A stretch of 21,219 nucleotides of DNA from Sphingomonadaceae bacterium (GCA_947442095.1 CANEVG010000012.1:1-21219), one strand, 5' to 3'. Positions 7,234 through 15,087 are shown, counted from the stretch's first letter. The notes: generated by a model from the sequence alone, not told the origin. Made by a program: numbers and translations.

Positions 7234-7635
7234 TTAATCCGCTTCTTGGAACAGCGCGGCCATTTCTGCCGGAACCCGCTGGATGCGCCCGCTCGCCTGC
7301 TCAATTAGCACCCATTGCGTGCGCGCGCTGACGATCACCTTGCCCACGCTGTTGCGGAAATCCACCCGCCGGTCAAAGCGCGCGCCGCGCGGGGCATCGG
7401 GGACGAAGGTCTCGGCGGTCACGCTCTCGCCCTCGCGGATATTGCCGCGATAATCGATCTCGTGGCGCGTCACGACCCAAAAAAAGGCTGCCTGCTGCGC
7501 CGCGCTCGCCACCGTTTCCCAGTGCGCGGTGGCAATCGCTTCCATCCACTGCACCCACACCGCATTGTTCACATGACCAAGCACGTCGATGTTCCCGGCG
7601 TTCGCGGTGAAAGTCAGGGCGTGGCGCTTGCTCAC
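7234..7635 (-). CDS. Acyl-CoA thioesterase, hotdog fold (YbgC/FadM-like, 4HBT)
   Basis: The protein of about 133 residues starts MSKRHALTFTANAGNIDVLG and continues HVNNAVWVQWMEA. IDVLGHVNN is the D..GHVNN signature of the 4HBT/YbgC group, with the Asp as catalytic residue; RHEIDYRGNIREGESVTAET and RTQWVLIE are further typical stretches. These enzymes hydrolyse acyl-CoA thioesters in the cytoplasm; the substrate cannot be told from sequence. The GTG start at 7635 overlaps the TGA of oligopeptidase B as GTGA, giving tight translational coupling. An alternative GTG at 7656 would add seven residues (VAAGRFR) but has no visible ribosome site. The gene ends 11 bases from the cyclase remnant on the opposite strand. 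Confidence 0.88.
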   Translation of the reverse strand: MSKRHALTFTANAGNIDVLGHVNNAVWVQWMEAIATAHWETVASAAQQAAFFWVVTRHEIDYRGNIREGESVTAETFVPDAPRGARFDRRVDFRNSVGKVIVSARTQWVLIEQASGRIQRVPAEMAALFQEAD

Positions 7636-9707
7636 CCTGAAACGCCCAGCTGCCACAGGATAAACGCAAACTCCTCCGCGGTTTCCCTGAGGCCCTCGAA
7701 CCGGCCGGACTTGCCACCATGCCCAGCGCCCATATTTGTCTTGAACATCAGTTCGTTATTGTCGGTTTTCAGCTCGCGCAGCTTTGCAACCCACTTTGCC
7801 GGCTCCCAGTACGTCACGCGCGGATCGTTGAGCCCGGCGGTCACCAGCAGCGGGGGATAGGCCTGGGGCTTCACCTGATCGTAGGGCGAATAGGAGCGGA
7901 TCAAATCGAACGCCGCCTTGTCCTCGATCGGATTGCCCCATTCGGGCCATTCGCCGGGGGTCAGCGGCAATTCGGCATCAAGCATCGTGGCCAGCACATC
8001 GACAAACGGCACGTGCGCTGCTGCTGCGCCGAACAGCTCCGCGTTTGAATTGATCACCGCGCCGATCAACTCGCCGCCTGCCGATCCGCCCGCAATGGCG
8101 ATCCGGCCCGCTGCCGTCAGCCCGCACGCGATCAGCCCTTCCGCCACGTCCACGAAATCGTTGAAGGTGTTGGTGCGGCTCTCCAGCTTGCCCGCCTTGT
8201 ACCATGCGCGGCCCAGATCATCGCCGCCGCGGATATGCGCGATGGCAAAGGCCATCCCGCGATCGAGAAGGCTCAGCCGTGCGGTGGAAAAACCCGGCCC
8301 GATGGCAATGCCATAAGCGCCGTAGCCATAGAGATAGAGCGGGCCGCCTGCTGTACGGTCCCGCCGGTAGACGACTGAAACCGGGACCAGGGTCCCGTCA
8401 CGCGCCGCGATCTCCAGCCGCTCAGTAGCATAGCGCGCAGCGTTGTATCCGGACGGGATTTCCTGCGTCTTGAGCCGTTCAAGCCGCCGGTCGGCAATGT
8501 GATAGTCATAGACCGAAGCGGGGCTGACCATCGATTCATAGGAAACCCGCAAGGTCTGCATCGCCCATTCGGGATTGTCGCCAAGGCTTGCCTCATAGCT
8601 CGCCTCGGGAAACGCGATTGGCTCGATCCGCGCCGGGTCGTCGTAGTAGCGCACCTCGATCCGGTCGAGTCCGCGCACCCGGCCCTCGGTCACGTAGAAA
8701 TCGCGGAACAAGTCGAAGCCAGTGAGGTAGAAATCCTCGGAGCCTTCGATCAGCGTCGTCCACGCGTCCGGGCAGCTGAGCGGCGCGGTGGCGAGGCGGA
8801 AGTTTTCGTGGGTGTCGTTGGTGTGGATGAACAGCGTCTCGCCATGGAGGTCCACATCGTACTCCACGCCCACTTGCCGCGCGCGCACCAGCAGCGGCGG
8901 CGTGAGCGGCGCGGCGGCGGGGATCAGGTGAATCTCGCTCGTCTCGTGGTCGCCGGACGAGATCACCAGCCATTCGTCATTGGCCGAAAGCCCTGCCGAA
9001 ACGCGGAAGCCCTCGTCGTCCTCGTGGAACAGTTCGATGTCTTCGCTGACCGGTTTCCCCAGCCAGTGCAGCCGCGCGTTGTCGGTGCGCCACTGCGCGT
9101 TGAGATGGCTGTAGACCAGCGCGGTGTCTCCGGCGGCCCAGATCAGCGAGGAATCGGTCTCCGGGATCACATCGGGCAGCACTTCGCCGCTCGCGATAAC
9201 CTTGATCCGTACGGTGAAGCGTTCCGAGCCGCTGTCATCGACCGACCACGCCAGCATGCGCCCATTGTTCGAGACCGAGATCGCGCCGAGCCGGAAGTAT
9301 TCCAGGCCCTCGGCCAGCGCCACTTCGTCAAGGATCAGTTCGTCAGAACCGCCCGAGACGGGCCGGCGCCACCACTTCTTGTACTCCGCGCCTTCCTCGT
9401 ATTCGATCCAGTAGAGCCAGTCCCCGTCCCTCTGCGGCACCGACTTATCCGCCTCCTTGATCCGTCCGCGCATCTCGCTGACCAGCGTCTCGATCAAGGG
9501 TTCGCAGGGCTTCATCCGTGCCTCGAACCATGCGTTCTCGGCTTGAAGATGGCCAAGGATCGCCGGGTCGGTTACTTCCGGATAGCCGGGATCGCGCAGC
9601 CAGTGATACGGATCGTCGATTGTCACGCCATGGTGCGTGAAGGAATGGGGCTGCTTGGCTGCGACCGCCGGTGACTTGGGGGGTGCAGCAGGGGTGGTTT
9701 CCGTCAT
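7632..9707 (-). CDS. ptrB: Oligopeptidase B (S9A family serine peptidase)
   Basis: This 691-residue cytoplasmic peptidase cuts small peptides after Arg or Lys. The N-terminus has DDPYHWLRDPGYPEVTDP and MRGRIKEADKSVPQRDGDWL, the latter being strongly typical of oligopeptidase B rather than prolyl oligopeptidase. A seven-bladed propeller (roughly residues 75-410) covers a C-terminal alpha/beta-hydrolase domain. The catalytic Ser542 lies in GGSAGGE, Asp628 in TAGLNDPRV and His663 in MGAGHGGKSGR, giving a complete triad. No signal peptide is present. The gene is divergent from aminopeptidase P across 64 bases, and its stop overlaps the thioesterase start (GTGA). Confidence 0.95.
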   Translation of the reverse strand: MTETTPAAPPKSPAVAAKQPHSFTHHGVTIDDPYHWLRDPGYPEVTDPAILGHLQAENAWFEARMKPCEPLIETLVSEMRGRIKEADKSVPQRDGDWLYWIEYEEGAEYKKWWRRPVSGGSDELILDEVALAEGLEYFRLGAISVSNNGRMLAWSVDDSGSERFTVRIKVIASGEVLPDVIPETDSSLIWAAGDTALVYSHLNAQWRTDNARLHWLGKPVSEDIELFHEDDEGFRVSAGLSANDEWLVISSGDHETSEIHLIPAAAPLTPPLLVRARQVGVEYDVDLHGETLFIHTNDTHENFRLATAPLSCPDAWTTLIEGSEDFYLTGFDLFRDFYVTEGRVRGLDRIEVRYYDDPARIEPIAFPEASYEASLGDNPEWAMQTLRVSYESMVSPASVYDYHIADRRLERLKTQEIPSGYNAARYATERLEIAARDGTLVPVSVVYRRDRTAGGPLYLYGYGAYGIAIGPGFSTARLSLLDRGMAFAIAHIRGGDDLGRAWYKAGKLESRTNTFNDFVDVAEGLIACGLTAAGRIAIAGGSAGGELIGAVINSNAELFGAAAAHVPFVDVLATMLDAELPLTPGEWPEWGNPIEDKAAFDLIRSYSPYDQVKPQAYPPLLVTAGLNDPRVTYWEPAKWVAKLRELKTDNNELMFKTNMGAGHGGKSGRFEGLRETAEEFAFILWQLGVSG

Positions 9708-9771
9708 CCCCCGCCTCTATGGTGCAGGCCATGGTCCCGCAAGGCGGGTTATCGACTTCAGGACAAAGCCC
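9708..9771. promoter_or_regulatory. Short divergent intergenic region between oligopeptidase B and aminopeptidase P
   Basis: These 64 bases separate two divergent peptidase genes and must contain both ribosome sites and at least parts of both promoters. AGGA at 9760-9763 lies 8 bases before the pepP ATG. No clear operator or -35/-10 pair was recognised by eye. Confidence 0.35.
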
Positions 9772-11577
9772 ATGTTGATGAATACCCATGAAGCCCGGCT
9801 CGATGCGCTCCGCAAGCAGCTCGCGCGGGATGGTCTCGACGGCTTCGTGATCCCCATCTCAGATGAGCACATGAGCGAATATGTCGGCGCCTATGCCCAG
9901 CGCCTCGCGTGGCTGACAGGCTTTGGCGGTTCGGCGGGCAGCGCCGTTGTGCTGAAGGACGAAGCCGCGATCTTCGTCGACGGGCGCTACACGCTGCAAG
10001 TGCGCGAACAGGTTGATGGACGGCTCTACAGCTACCAGTCGGTGCCGCAGACCCCGATCGCTGCATGGCTCGGCGAACATGCCCCCGAGGGTGCGCGCAT
10101 CGGTTATGACGCATGGCTCCATGGCAAGAGCTGGGCGGATAGCGTTACCGCTGTGCTGAAGCGCAAGGACGCTGCGCTTGTTCCCGTTGCGGCAAACCCC
10201 ATCGACGCGATCTGGCAAGACCGCCCCGCACCCTCCAGCGCTCCCGCACTCGTCCACGCGGATGAATACGCCGGTGCATCCGCCCACGAAAAGCGCGCCG
10301 AAGTCGCTGCTTGGCTTGCCGCCAAGGGGCTCGACGCGGCGGTCATATCTGCGCTCGATTCGGTAGCGTGGCTGCTCAACATTCGTGGCAGTGACGTAGA
10401 TTGCACGCCTGTCGCGCTTTGCTTTGTGCTTGCCCATGCAGACGGCACTGCAGATCTCTACATCGCGCCTGAAAAGGTCACGCCCGAGCTTGCACAACAC
10501 CTTGGCAATGCGGTGCGCGTGCATGATCGTGCGGCCTTCACCGGCGCGCTCGGTGATCTTGCTGGCAAGAAGGTTGCGGTCGACCCCGAACGCGCGGTCG
10601 CCGCGATCTATGGCGCGCTGGAAGCGGCGGGTGCGGTGCCGATCTCGGTCACTGATCCCACTGTGCTACCCAAGGCGCGCAAGAACCCGGTCGAACAGTC
10701 CGGCCACCGCGCGGCGCAGGCGCGCGATGGCGCGGCGGTTTCGCGCTTCCTCCACTGGCTCTCGAATGCGGCTGCCAAGGGCGATCAGACCGAGCTTTCC
10801 GCCGCTGCCGCGCTGCGCATCGAACGCGAGAAGACCCACCTCCTGCGCGACCTGTCGTTCGATACGATCTCCGCCGCTGGCCCGAACGGCGCGAGCCCGC
10901 ACTACAAGGTGGACGAGCGTACCAACCGGCCCATCGGAGCCAATAGCGTCTACCTCGTCGACTCAGGCGGCCAGTACCTTGATGGCACGACCGACATCAC
11001 CCGCACTGTCTGGATCGGTCCCGATGCGCCGTCCGCCGAAGTCAAGGACCGCTTCACCCGCGTGCTCAAGGGCCACATCGCGCTGGCGCTCGCCGTGTTC
11101 CCCGAAGGTACCAATGGCAGCCAGCTTGATAGCTTCGCGCGCCAGTTCCTGTGGGCGGCAGGCCTTGATTATGCTCACGGCACCGGTCACGGCGTCGGCA
11201 GCTTCCTCAGCGTCCACGAAGGCCCGCAGCGCATTGCCAAGTCGGCTGGCGGGCAGGCCGGTACCGGCCAAGCGCTGCTGCCGGGCATGATCCTCTCGAA
11301 CGAGCCGGGCTACTACAAGGCCGGCGAATACGGCATTCGCATCGAAAACCTTGTGCTGGTGGAAGAGCGCGCGATCCCCGGTGCGGAAGCGATGTTCATG
11401 GGCTTCGAGACGCTGACGTGGGTGCCGATCGACCGCGCTCTGGTGGAGCCCGCGCTGCTGCTGCCGCACGAGCGCGAGTGGTGGAACGCCTACCATGCTA
11501 AAACCAAGTCTCTGCTTGCGCCGCAGTTGGCAGGCGCGGATCTGGCATGGCTGGAGGCGGCTTGCGAGCCATTGTAA
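9772..11577 (+). CDS. pepP: Xaa-Pro aminopeptidase (M24B, aminopeptidase P)
   Basis: This 601-residue enzyme removes an N-terminal residue preceding proline. It has the long three-domain layout with two creatinase-like N-terminal domains (WLTGFGGSAGSAVV, AAIFVDGRYTLQ, and a second with VAWLLNIRGSDVDCTPVA) and a C-terminal pita-bread domain. The two-metal site is complete: Asp397 (VYLVDSGG), Asp408 (TTDITRT), His473 (HGTGHGVGSF), Glu511 (LSNEPGYY) and Glu525 (GIRIENLV). The YGIRIEN and EPGYYKAGEYG stretches match the eukaryote-like long PepP/XPNPEP1 group. It is probably cytoplasmic, as no signal peptide is seen. I chose ATG 9772 (MLMNTHEARL) because of AGGA at 9760-9763; ATG 9778 is possible. 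Confidence 0.95.
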   Translation: MLMNTHEARLDALRKQLARDGLDGFVIPISDEHMSEYVGAYAQRLAWLTGFGGSAGSAVVLKDEAAIFVDGRYTLQVREQVDGRLYSYQSVPQTPIAAWLGEHAPEGARIGYDAWLHGKSWADSVTAVLKRKDAALVPVAANPIDAIWQDRPAPSSAPALVHADEYAGASAHEKRAEVAAWLAAKGLDAAVISALDSVAWLLNIRGSDVDCTPVALCFVLAHADGTADLYIAPEKVTPELAQHLGNAVRVHDRAAFTGALGDLAGKKVAVDPERAVAAIYGALEAAGAVPISVTDPTVLPKARKNPVEQSGHRAAQARDGAAVSRFLHWLSNAAAKGDQTELSAAAALRIEREKTHLLRDLSFDTISAAGPNGASPHYKVDERTNRPIGANSVYLVDSGGQYLDGTTDITRTVWIGPDAPSAEVKDRFTRVLKGHIALALAVFPEGTNGSQLDSFARQFLWAAGLDYAHGTGHGVGSFLSVHEGPQRIAKSAGGQAGTGQALLPGMILSNEPGYYKAGEYGIRIENLVLVEERAIPGAEAMFMGFETLTWVPIDRALVEPALLLPHEREWWNAYHAKTKSLLAPQLAGADLAWLEAACEPL

Positions 11578-11585
11578 GCAATTTT

Positions 11586-11600
11586 GTTCCTTCTATGTTC
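11586..11600 (+). promoter_or_regulatory. Possible alphaproteobacterial LexA (SOS) box, GTTC-N7-GTTC
   Basis: GTTC at 11586-11589 and GTTC at 11597-11600 are separated by exactly seven bases. This is the published direct-repeat LexA consensus of alphaproteobacteria. It lies 33 bases before the ATG of the interrupted VOC gene, in the gap after pepP. With only eight fixed bases, roughly one such match per window of this size is expected by chance, so it is a candidate only. Confidence 0.3.
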
Positions 11601-11633
11601 CAATCATTGCGGCTCGCAGCTATGGAGAAAGAC

Positions 11634-12005
11634 ATGATCGGCTAGGTAATCCTGGGAACCAACGATCTTCTGCGCGGTGCAGCGCTCTATGATGCGCTGG
11701 CGGCAGAAATGGGCACCGGGTGCAGGTATGAACGGGATGGCACGATTGCTTGGGGCACGCCAAGCGGAGCGGCGGGAAGCGGGCTGATGAGGCCATACAA
11801 CGGGGAGCCTGCCGCCTTTGACAATGACGTGATGGTCGCGCTCGAGGCGAAGGGCAACGCGCAAGTCGACCGGCCCCATGCGACCGCGCTCGCCCATGGC
11901 GGCACGTGCGAAGGCCCTCCGGGGCCGCGCGGTGAGAGCGGGTTTTATGCTGCCTATCTCCATACTCCTGACGGCAACAAGCTCAATGCATTCGTGATGG
12001 CTTAG
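11634..12005 (+). pseudogene. VOC (glyoxalase/bleomycin-resistance fold) family protein, interrupted by TAG at codon 4
   Basis: ATG 11634 is preceded by GGAGAAAG, a good ribosome site, and the frame reads MIG-stop-VILGTNDLLRGAALYDAL, then IAWGTPSGAAGSGLMRPYNG and FYAAYLHTPDGNKLNAFVMA. This matches the common small VOC proteins whose N-terminus reads like MIGYV.LGTNDL, so TAG at 11643-11645 replaces a tyrosine codon (one base change). Everything after it is open to the natural stop, 123 codons in all. The nearest downstream in-frame ATG is at 11709 (codon 26), which would lose the first beta-alpha unit. The gene is either a fresh pseudogene, a sequencing error or an amber read-through case. 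The enzymatic role is unknown; no metal ligands are assigned. Confidence 0.83.
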
Positions 12006-12218
12006 AGGCCGCGGCTGGGCACCGGTTGGGCGAGCGGCTGAGGCATAAGCGCGCAACCACGTGCGACAAAGTGCGACAATAAAGGCCGAGCGCGGCATAA
12101 CTGCGAGACAAGTCTGGTCTAGACCGCAGATAGTGAAAAGGACCGCAGCGCTGATCGAACAGGTCAGGCGGGTTCGCCTTTCCAACCCTGCTTTCCACAT
12201 GGAAAAGGACCGAGTTTG
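12006..12218 (+). promoter_or_regulatory. Leader/promoter region of the EF-hand two-component operon with repeats
   Basis: This 213-base gap holds no gene that I can support. Seen in it are a 10-bp-period direct repeat, GTGCGACAAA then GTGCGACAAT (12061-12080); a perfect 10-bp palindrome GGTCTAGACC (12116-12125); and an 11-bp direct repeat GAAAAGGACCG at 12135-12145 and 12202-12212, the second copy including the AAGGA ribosome site of the EF-hand gene. OmpR-family regulators bind direct repeats with about 10-11 base spacing, so the first repeat is a plausible autoregulation site. No promoter boxes are confidently placed. Confidence 0.45.
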
Positions 12219-12863
12219 ATGAAGAAGATCACCCTTGCCGCCACCACGGCGGTCGTGCTCACTGCCGCTGTGGCGGTGCTCTATGGCTCGTTTCCCGCAC
12301 TGGCGCAGTCCGGCCCCGATCCGATGGGCAAGGCTGCCGTCACATGGGCTGAAGCCAAGACCAGCGCCGATGCGATGTGGACCAAGTTTGACTTGAACAA
12401 GGATGGCATGATCAATGAAGCAGATCGCACCGCCAAGATGACCCAAATGTTCGACACCATCGATGCCAACCGTGACGGTGCAGTCAGCCGCGCCGAGTTC
12501 ACCGATCATCACAAGGCGATGATGGAAGGCAAGGGCAAGGACGGCGCCGAAGGCGGCGGACCCGGAAAGGACATGGGCATGGGTGTGGGTCATGGGGGAC
12601 GCATGCTGCACAAGATGGCCGAAATGGCTGATACTAACCATGACAAGTCGATCAGCCGCGCCGAATTCGATGCCGCTGCCAAGGCCCGCTTCGACAAGGC
12701 CGATGCCGATCACGACGGCAAGCTGACTGCAGCCGAGCGCCGCACCGCATGGGGTGCGATGCGCAAGAAACATGGCTGGGGTGGCGGTCGTGGGCGCGGG
12801 CACGGTCACGGGATGCATGACGGAATGGGCGGCGATATGCCCCCACCACCTCCGGGCGCATGA
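12219..12863 (+). CDS. Exported EF-hand (calcium-binding) protein, first gene of a two-component operon
   Basis: This 214-residue protein starts with a Sec-type signal (MKKITLAATTAVVLTAAVAV, then a likely cut after PALAQ, about residue 30), so it should be periplasmic. Four EF-hand loops are visible: residues 58-69 (DLNKDGMINEAD, with Asp instead of Glu at the last position), 82-93 (DANRDGAVSRAE), 138-149 (DTNHDKSISRAE, Lys where Gly is usual) and 162-173 (DADHDGKLTAAE). A Gly/Met-rich linker (about 103-130) separates the two pairs. The tail is Gly/His-rich (GRGRGHGHGMHDGMGGD) and ends in prolines, which may bind transition metals. ATG 12219 has AAGGA at 12205-12209; the TTG at 12216 is less likely. 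Its TGA overlaps the response-regulator ATG as ATGA. It probably senses or buffers Ca2+ for the kinase encoded two genes on (inference). Confidence 0.9.
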   Translation: MKKITLAATTAVVLTAAVAVLYGSFPALAQSGPDPMGKAAVTWAEAKTSADAMWTKFDLNKDGMINEADRTAKMTQMFDTIDANRDGAVSRAEFTDHHKAMMEGKGKDGAEGGGPGKDMGMGVGHGGRMLHKMAEMADTNHDKSISRAEFDAAAKARFDKADADHDGKLTAAERRTAWGAMRKKHGWGGGRGRGHGHGMHDGMGGDMPPPPPGA

Positions 12864-13624
12864 GCCCTCCAGTCCCTTCCGCCGGCCCCACCCGCGTGCT
12901 GGTGGTGGATGACGAAGCTGGCCTGCGCGAACCCCTGTCGGACTATCTGGTCCGGCAGGGGTTCGTCGTTGTCCAGGCCGCAAGCTCTGCCGAAGCGCGC
13001 ACGCGCCTTGCCGAAACGGGGGCCGGGGACAGTTTCGACATTGTCCTGCTCGATATCATGATGCCAGGTGAGGACGGGTTGTCGCTCTGCCGCCATCTTG
13101 CCGAGACCCGTAAACTTCCGGTGATCTTCATCACCGCGCGCGGGGAGGCGACCGACCGCATTGTCGGGCTGGAGATCGGCGCGGATGACTATGTCGTGAA
13201 GCCGTTCGATCCGCGCGAATTGGTGGCGCGCATTCGCTCGGTGCTGCGCCGCGCCGCGCGCCAGTCTGACGAGGACGAGAAGCGGGCCGATCAATGCGCC
13301 TATGCCTTCGATGGCTGGAAGCTTGATCCGCTGCGTCGCCGCCTGATTGATCGGGAAGGCGCCGTTGTGCCCATCTCCACGGCAGAGTTTCGCCTGCTCG
13401 TTGCGTTTCTCGATCACCCGCGCCAGGTGCTCGACCGCGACCGGCTGCTCGATATGGTGCAGGGCCGCGAGGCGCACTTGTTCGACCGCGCGGTGGACAA
13501 CCAGATCAGCCGCCTGCGCCGCAAGATCGAACGCGACAGTCGCAATCCCGAACTGATCCAGACCGTGTGGGGCGGCGGCTACATGCTTGCCGCGGAAGTC
13601 GCCAAAGTCCCTGCGGATGAGTGA
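12860..13624 (+). CDS. OmpR/PhoB family response regulator
   Basis: This 254-residue cytoplasmic regulator has a receiver domain (about 11-130) with acidic pocket Asp17/Asp18, phospho-acceptor Asp65 (VLLDIMMPG), Thr92 (FITARG) and Lys114 (YVVKPFDP). A winged-helix output domain follows (about 150-248: ISTAEFRLLVAFLDHPRQVL, FDRAVDNQISRLRRKIE, and QTVWGGGYML). All signalling residues are present. The gene overlaps the EF-hand gene by 4 bases upstream and the kinase gene by 8 bases downstream, so the three are translated as a unit. DNA target unknown; the 10-bp direct repeat upstream of the operon is a candidate. Confidence 0.96.
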   Translation: MSPPVPSAGPTRVLVVDDEAGLREPLSDYLVRQGFVVVQAASSAEARTRLAETGAGDSFDIVLLDIMMPGEDGLSLCRHLAETRKLPVIFITARGEATDRIVGLEIGADDYVVKPFDPRELVARIRSVLRRAARQSDEDEKRADQCAYAFDGWKLDPLRRRLIDREGAVVPISTAEFRLLVAFLDHPRQVLDRDRLLDMVQGREAHLFDRAVDNQISRLRRKIERDSRNPELIQTVWGGGYMLAAEVAKVPADE

Positions 13625-15077
13625 TGCTTTGTCAGATACCCGAAAACCCTTGCGTTTTTCCCGCTGGTGGCCACGCAGTCTGCAAGGGCAGATGCTGCTG
13701 GCCATCGCGCTGGCGCTGCTTGTAGCACAAGGGCTCTCCGCCGCGTTGATGTGGCGCATGCAGCAAGAGCGCCACTTGGCAGGTCTCGTAAACTATACGG
13801 CATTCAGCCTGCTGGGGCGCAATGCGCGCGCACATGCGGGGCCGTCCCCTTCTGCCGCATTCCCGCCCGGCGATGCGCCCGAAATCGGCTTTCGTATGCC
13901 GCGCCCGCTGCGTGTGCAGGAAGAGGCCCGTGCCCCCCAGCAGGCCGGTGATCGCCGCCGCCCGGAGATCGAGCACGCTCTGCATGAGGTTCTCGAGGCA
14001 CAGGGCGTCGACGCCGCGCGGCTGTTCGTGGCCGAACGCGATCCGGCGCGCGATCCGGTGATCTCCGCATGGTTCGCCCGGCGGGGGTTCATCCGCCCTC
14101 CCGGTGCGCCGCGCCCTCAGCTGATTATCGCTGCCATCGAGCGCAGCGATGGCACCTGGCTCACGGCGCGCCTACTTGCCCCGCGTACCGAACGCGGCGT
14201 GGTGCTGTCCCTCGTGCTACAGACATTGCTGATCTATCTCGTGCTCGTCGGCACCGTCGCGCTGATCTTGCGCCGCATCACGCGCCCGCTTGGCGCGCTT
14301 ACGCAGCAGGTCCAAGCCTTTGCCCGCTCACGCGCCCCTGCCGGGCAGCTTGAACCTGAAGGTCCAGTAGATATCCAGCGCCTGATCGTGGCGCACAATG
14401 CCATGGAGCGCCGTGTGGGCGCGCTGCTCGATGAGAAAGACGTCATGCTCGGCGCGATCGGGCATGATCTGAAAACGCCGCTGGCGGCGCTGCGCGTGCG
14501 GATCGAGGCAGTCGACGACGATGTCGAGCGCGGCCGCATGGCGGCGGGGATCGAGGACATCAACCGTTCGCTCGACGATATCCTGAGCCTTGCGCGTGTT
14601 GGCCGCCCTTCCGATCCGCTTGAACCGACCGAGCTCTCCGCGCTCGTTGCCGATGTGATCGGCGAGTACGAGGATATGGGCGAGGATGTGACGCTGGCGG
14701 ACGCGGAACGCATGGTCATGCCGCTGCGCGCCACATGGCTGCGCCGCGCGCTGCGCAACCTCGTCTCCAATGCACTGCGCTACGGTACACGCGCCTACGT
14801 CACCCTTCAGCGGGAGGGGCGCGAGGCGGTGCTGCGCGTGGACGACGAAGGTCCGGGCATACCGGACAGTGAAATCGCACGGATGATGGAGCCGTTCACC
14901 CGGCTCGAAGCCTCGCGCAATTCCGCCACTGGCGGCACTGGCCTTGGCTTGACGCTGGCGCGCGCAATCGCCGACCAGCATGGCGGCTCGCTGCATCTGG
15001 CCAACCGGCGAGCGAATGGTGATGCGGGCGGCGAGATCAAAGGCCTCACTGCAACACTCCGTCTGCCGTTGGACTGA
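13617..15077 (+). CDS. Membrane sensor histidine kinase, partner of the OmpR-type regulator
   Basis: The 486-residue kinase has a first membrane helix at about 25-46 (MLLAIALALLVAQGLSAALM), a periplasmic part of ~150 residues, a second helix at about 195-220 (LVLQTLLIYLVLVGTVALIL) and a HAMP linker. The HisKA domain carries the H-box GHDLKTPL with His283. The ATPase domain has the N-box (LRNLVSNALRYG), G1 (DDEGPGIPDSE) and G2 (GGTGLGLTLA). It resembles EnvZ/QseC-type kinases. The periplasmic part has no motif that I recognise, but it is rich in Arg, Pro and Glu. I chose ATG 13617 (MSDALSDTRK), overlapping the regulator's end by 8 bases; the upstream codon at 13587 would overlap much more. The signal is unknown; the EF-hand protein is the obvious accessory candidate. 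Confidence 0.95.
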   Translation: MSDALSDTRKPLRFSRWWPRSLQGQMLLAIALALLVAQGLSAALMWRMQQERHLAGLVNYTAFSLLGRNARAHAGPSPSAAFPPGDAPEIGFRMPRPLRVQEEARAPQQAGDRRRPEIEHALHEVLEAQGVDAARLFVAERDPARDPVISAWFARRGFIRPPGAPRPQLIIAAIERSDGTWLTARLLAPRTERGVVLSLVLQTLLIYLVLVGTVALILRRITRPLGALTQQVQAFARSRAPAGQLEPEGPVDIQRLIVAHNAMERRVGALLDEKDVMLGAIGHDLKTPLAALRVRIEAVDDDVERGRMAAGIEDINRSLDDILSLARVGRPSDPLEPTELSALVADVIGEYEDMGEDVTLADAERMVMPLRATWLRRALRNLVSNALRYGTRAYVTLQREGREAVLRVDDEGPGIPDSEIARMMEPFTRLEASRNSATGGTGLGLTLARAIADQHGGSLHLANRRANGDAGGEIKGLTATLRLPLD

Positions 15078-15087
15078 GGTCCAAGAG

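Noticed and set aside
8499..9674. Plus-strand open frame (391 codons) opposite oligopeptidase B
   Set aside because: Shadow frame rich in Arg, His and Val; oligopeptidase B motifs are complete on the other strand.
11563..11618. TGCGAGCC/GGCTCGCA inverted repeat at the end of pepP as a terminator
   Set aside because: The arms are 40 bases apart and the T-rich part lies in the loop rather than after the stem, so it does not look like an intrinsic terminator.
11604..12983. Minus-strand open frame (459 codons) across the VOC, EF-hand and regulator genes
   Set aside because: It crosses three plus-strand units, including EF-hand and receiver motifs, and has no recognisable domain.
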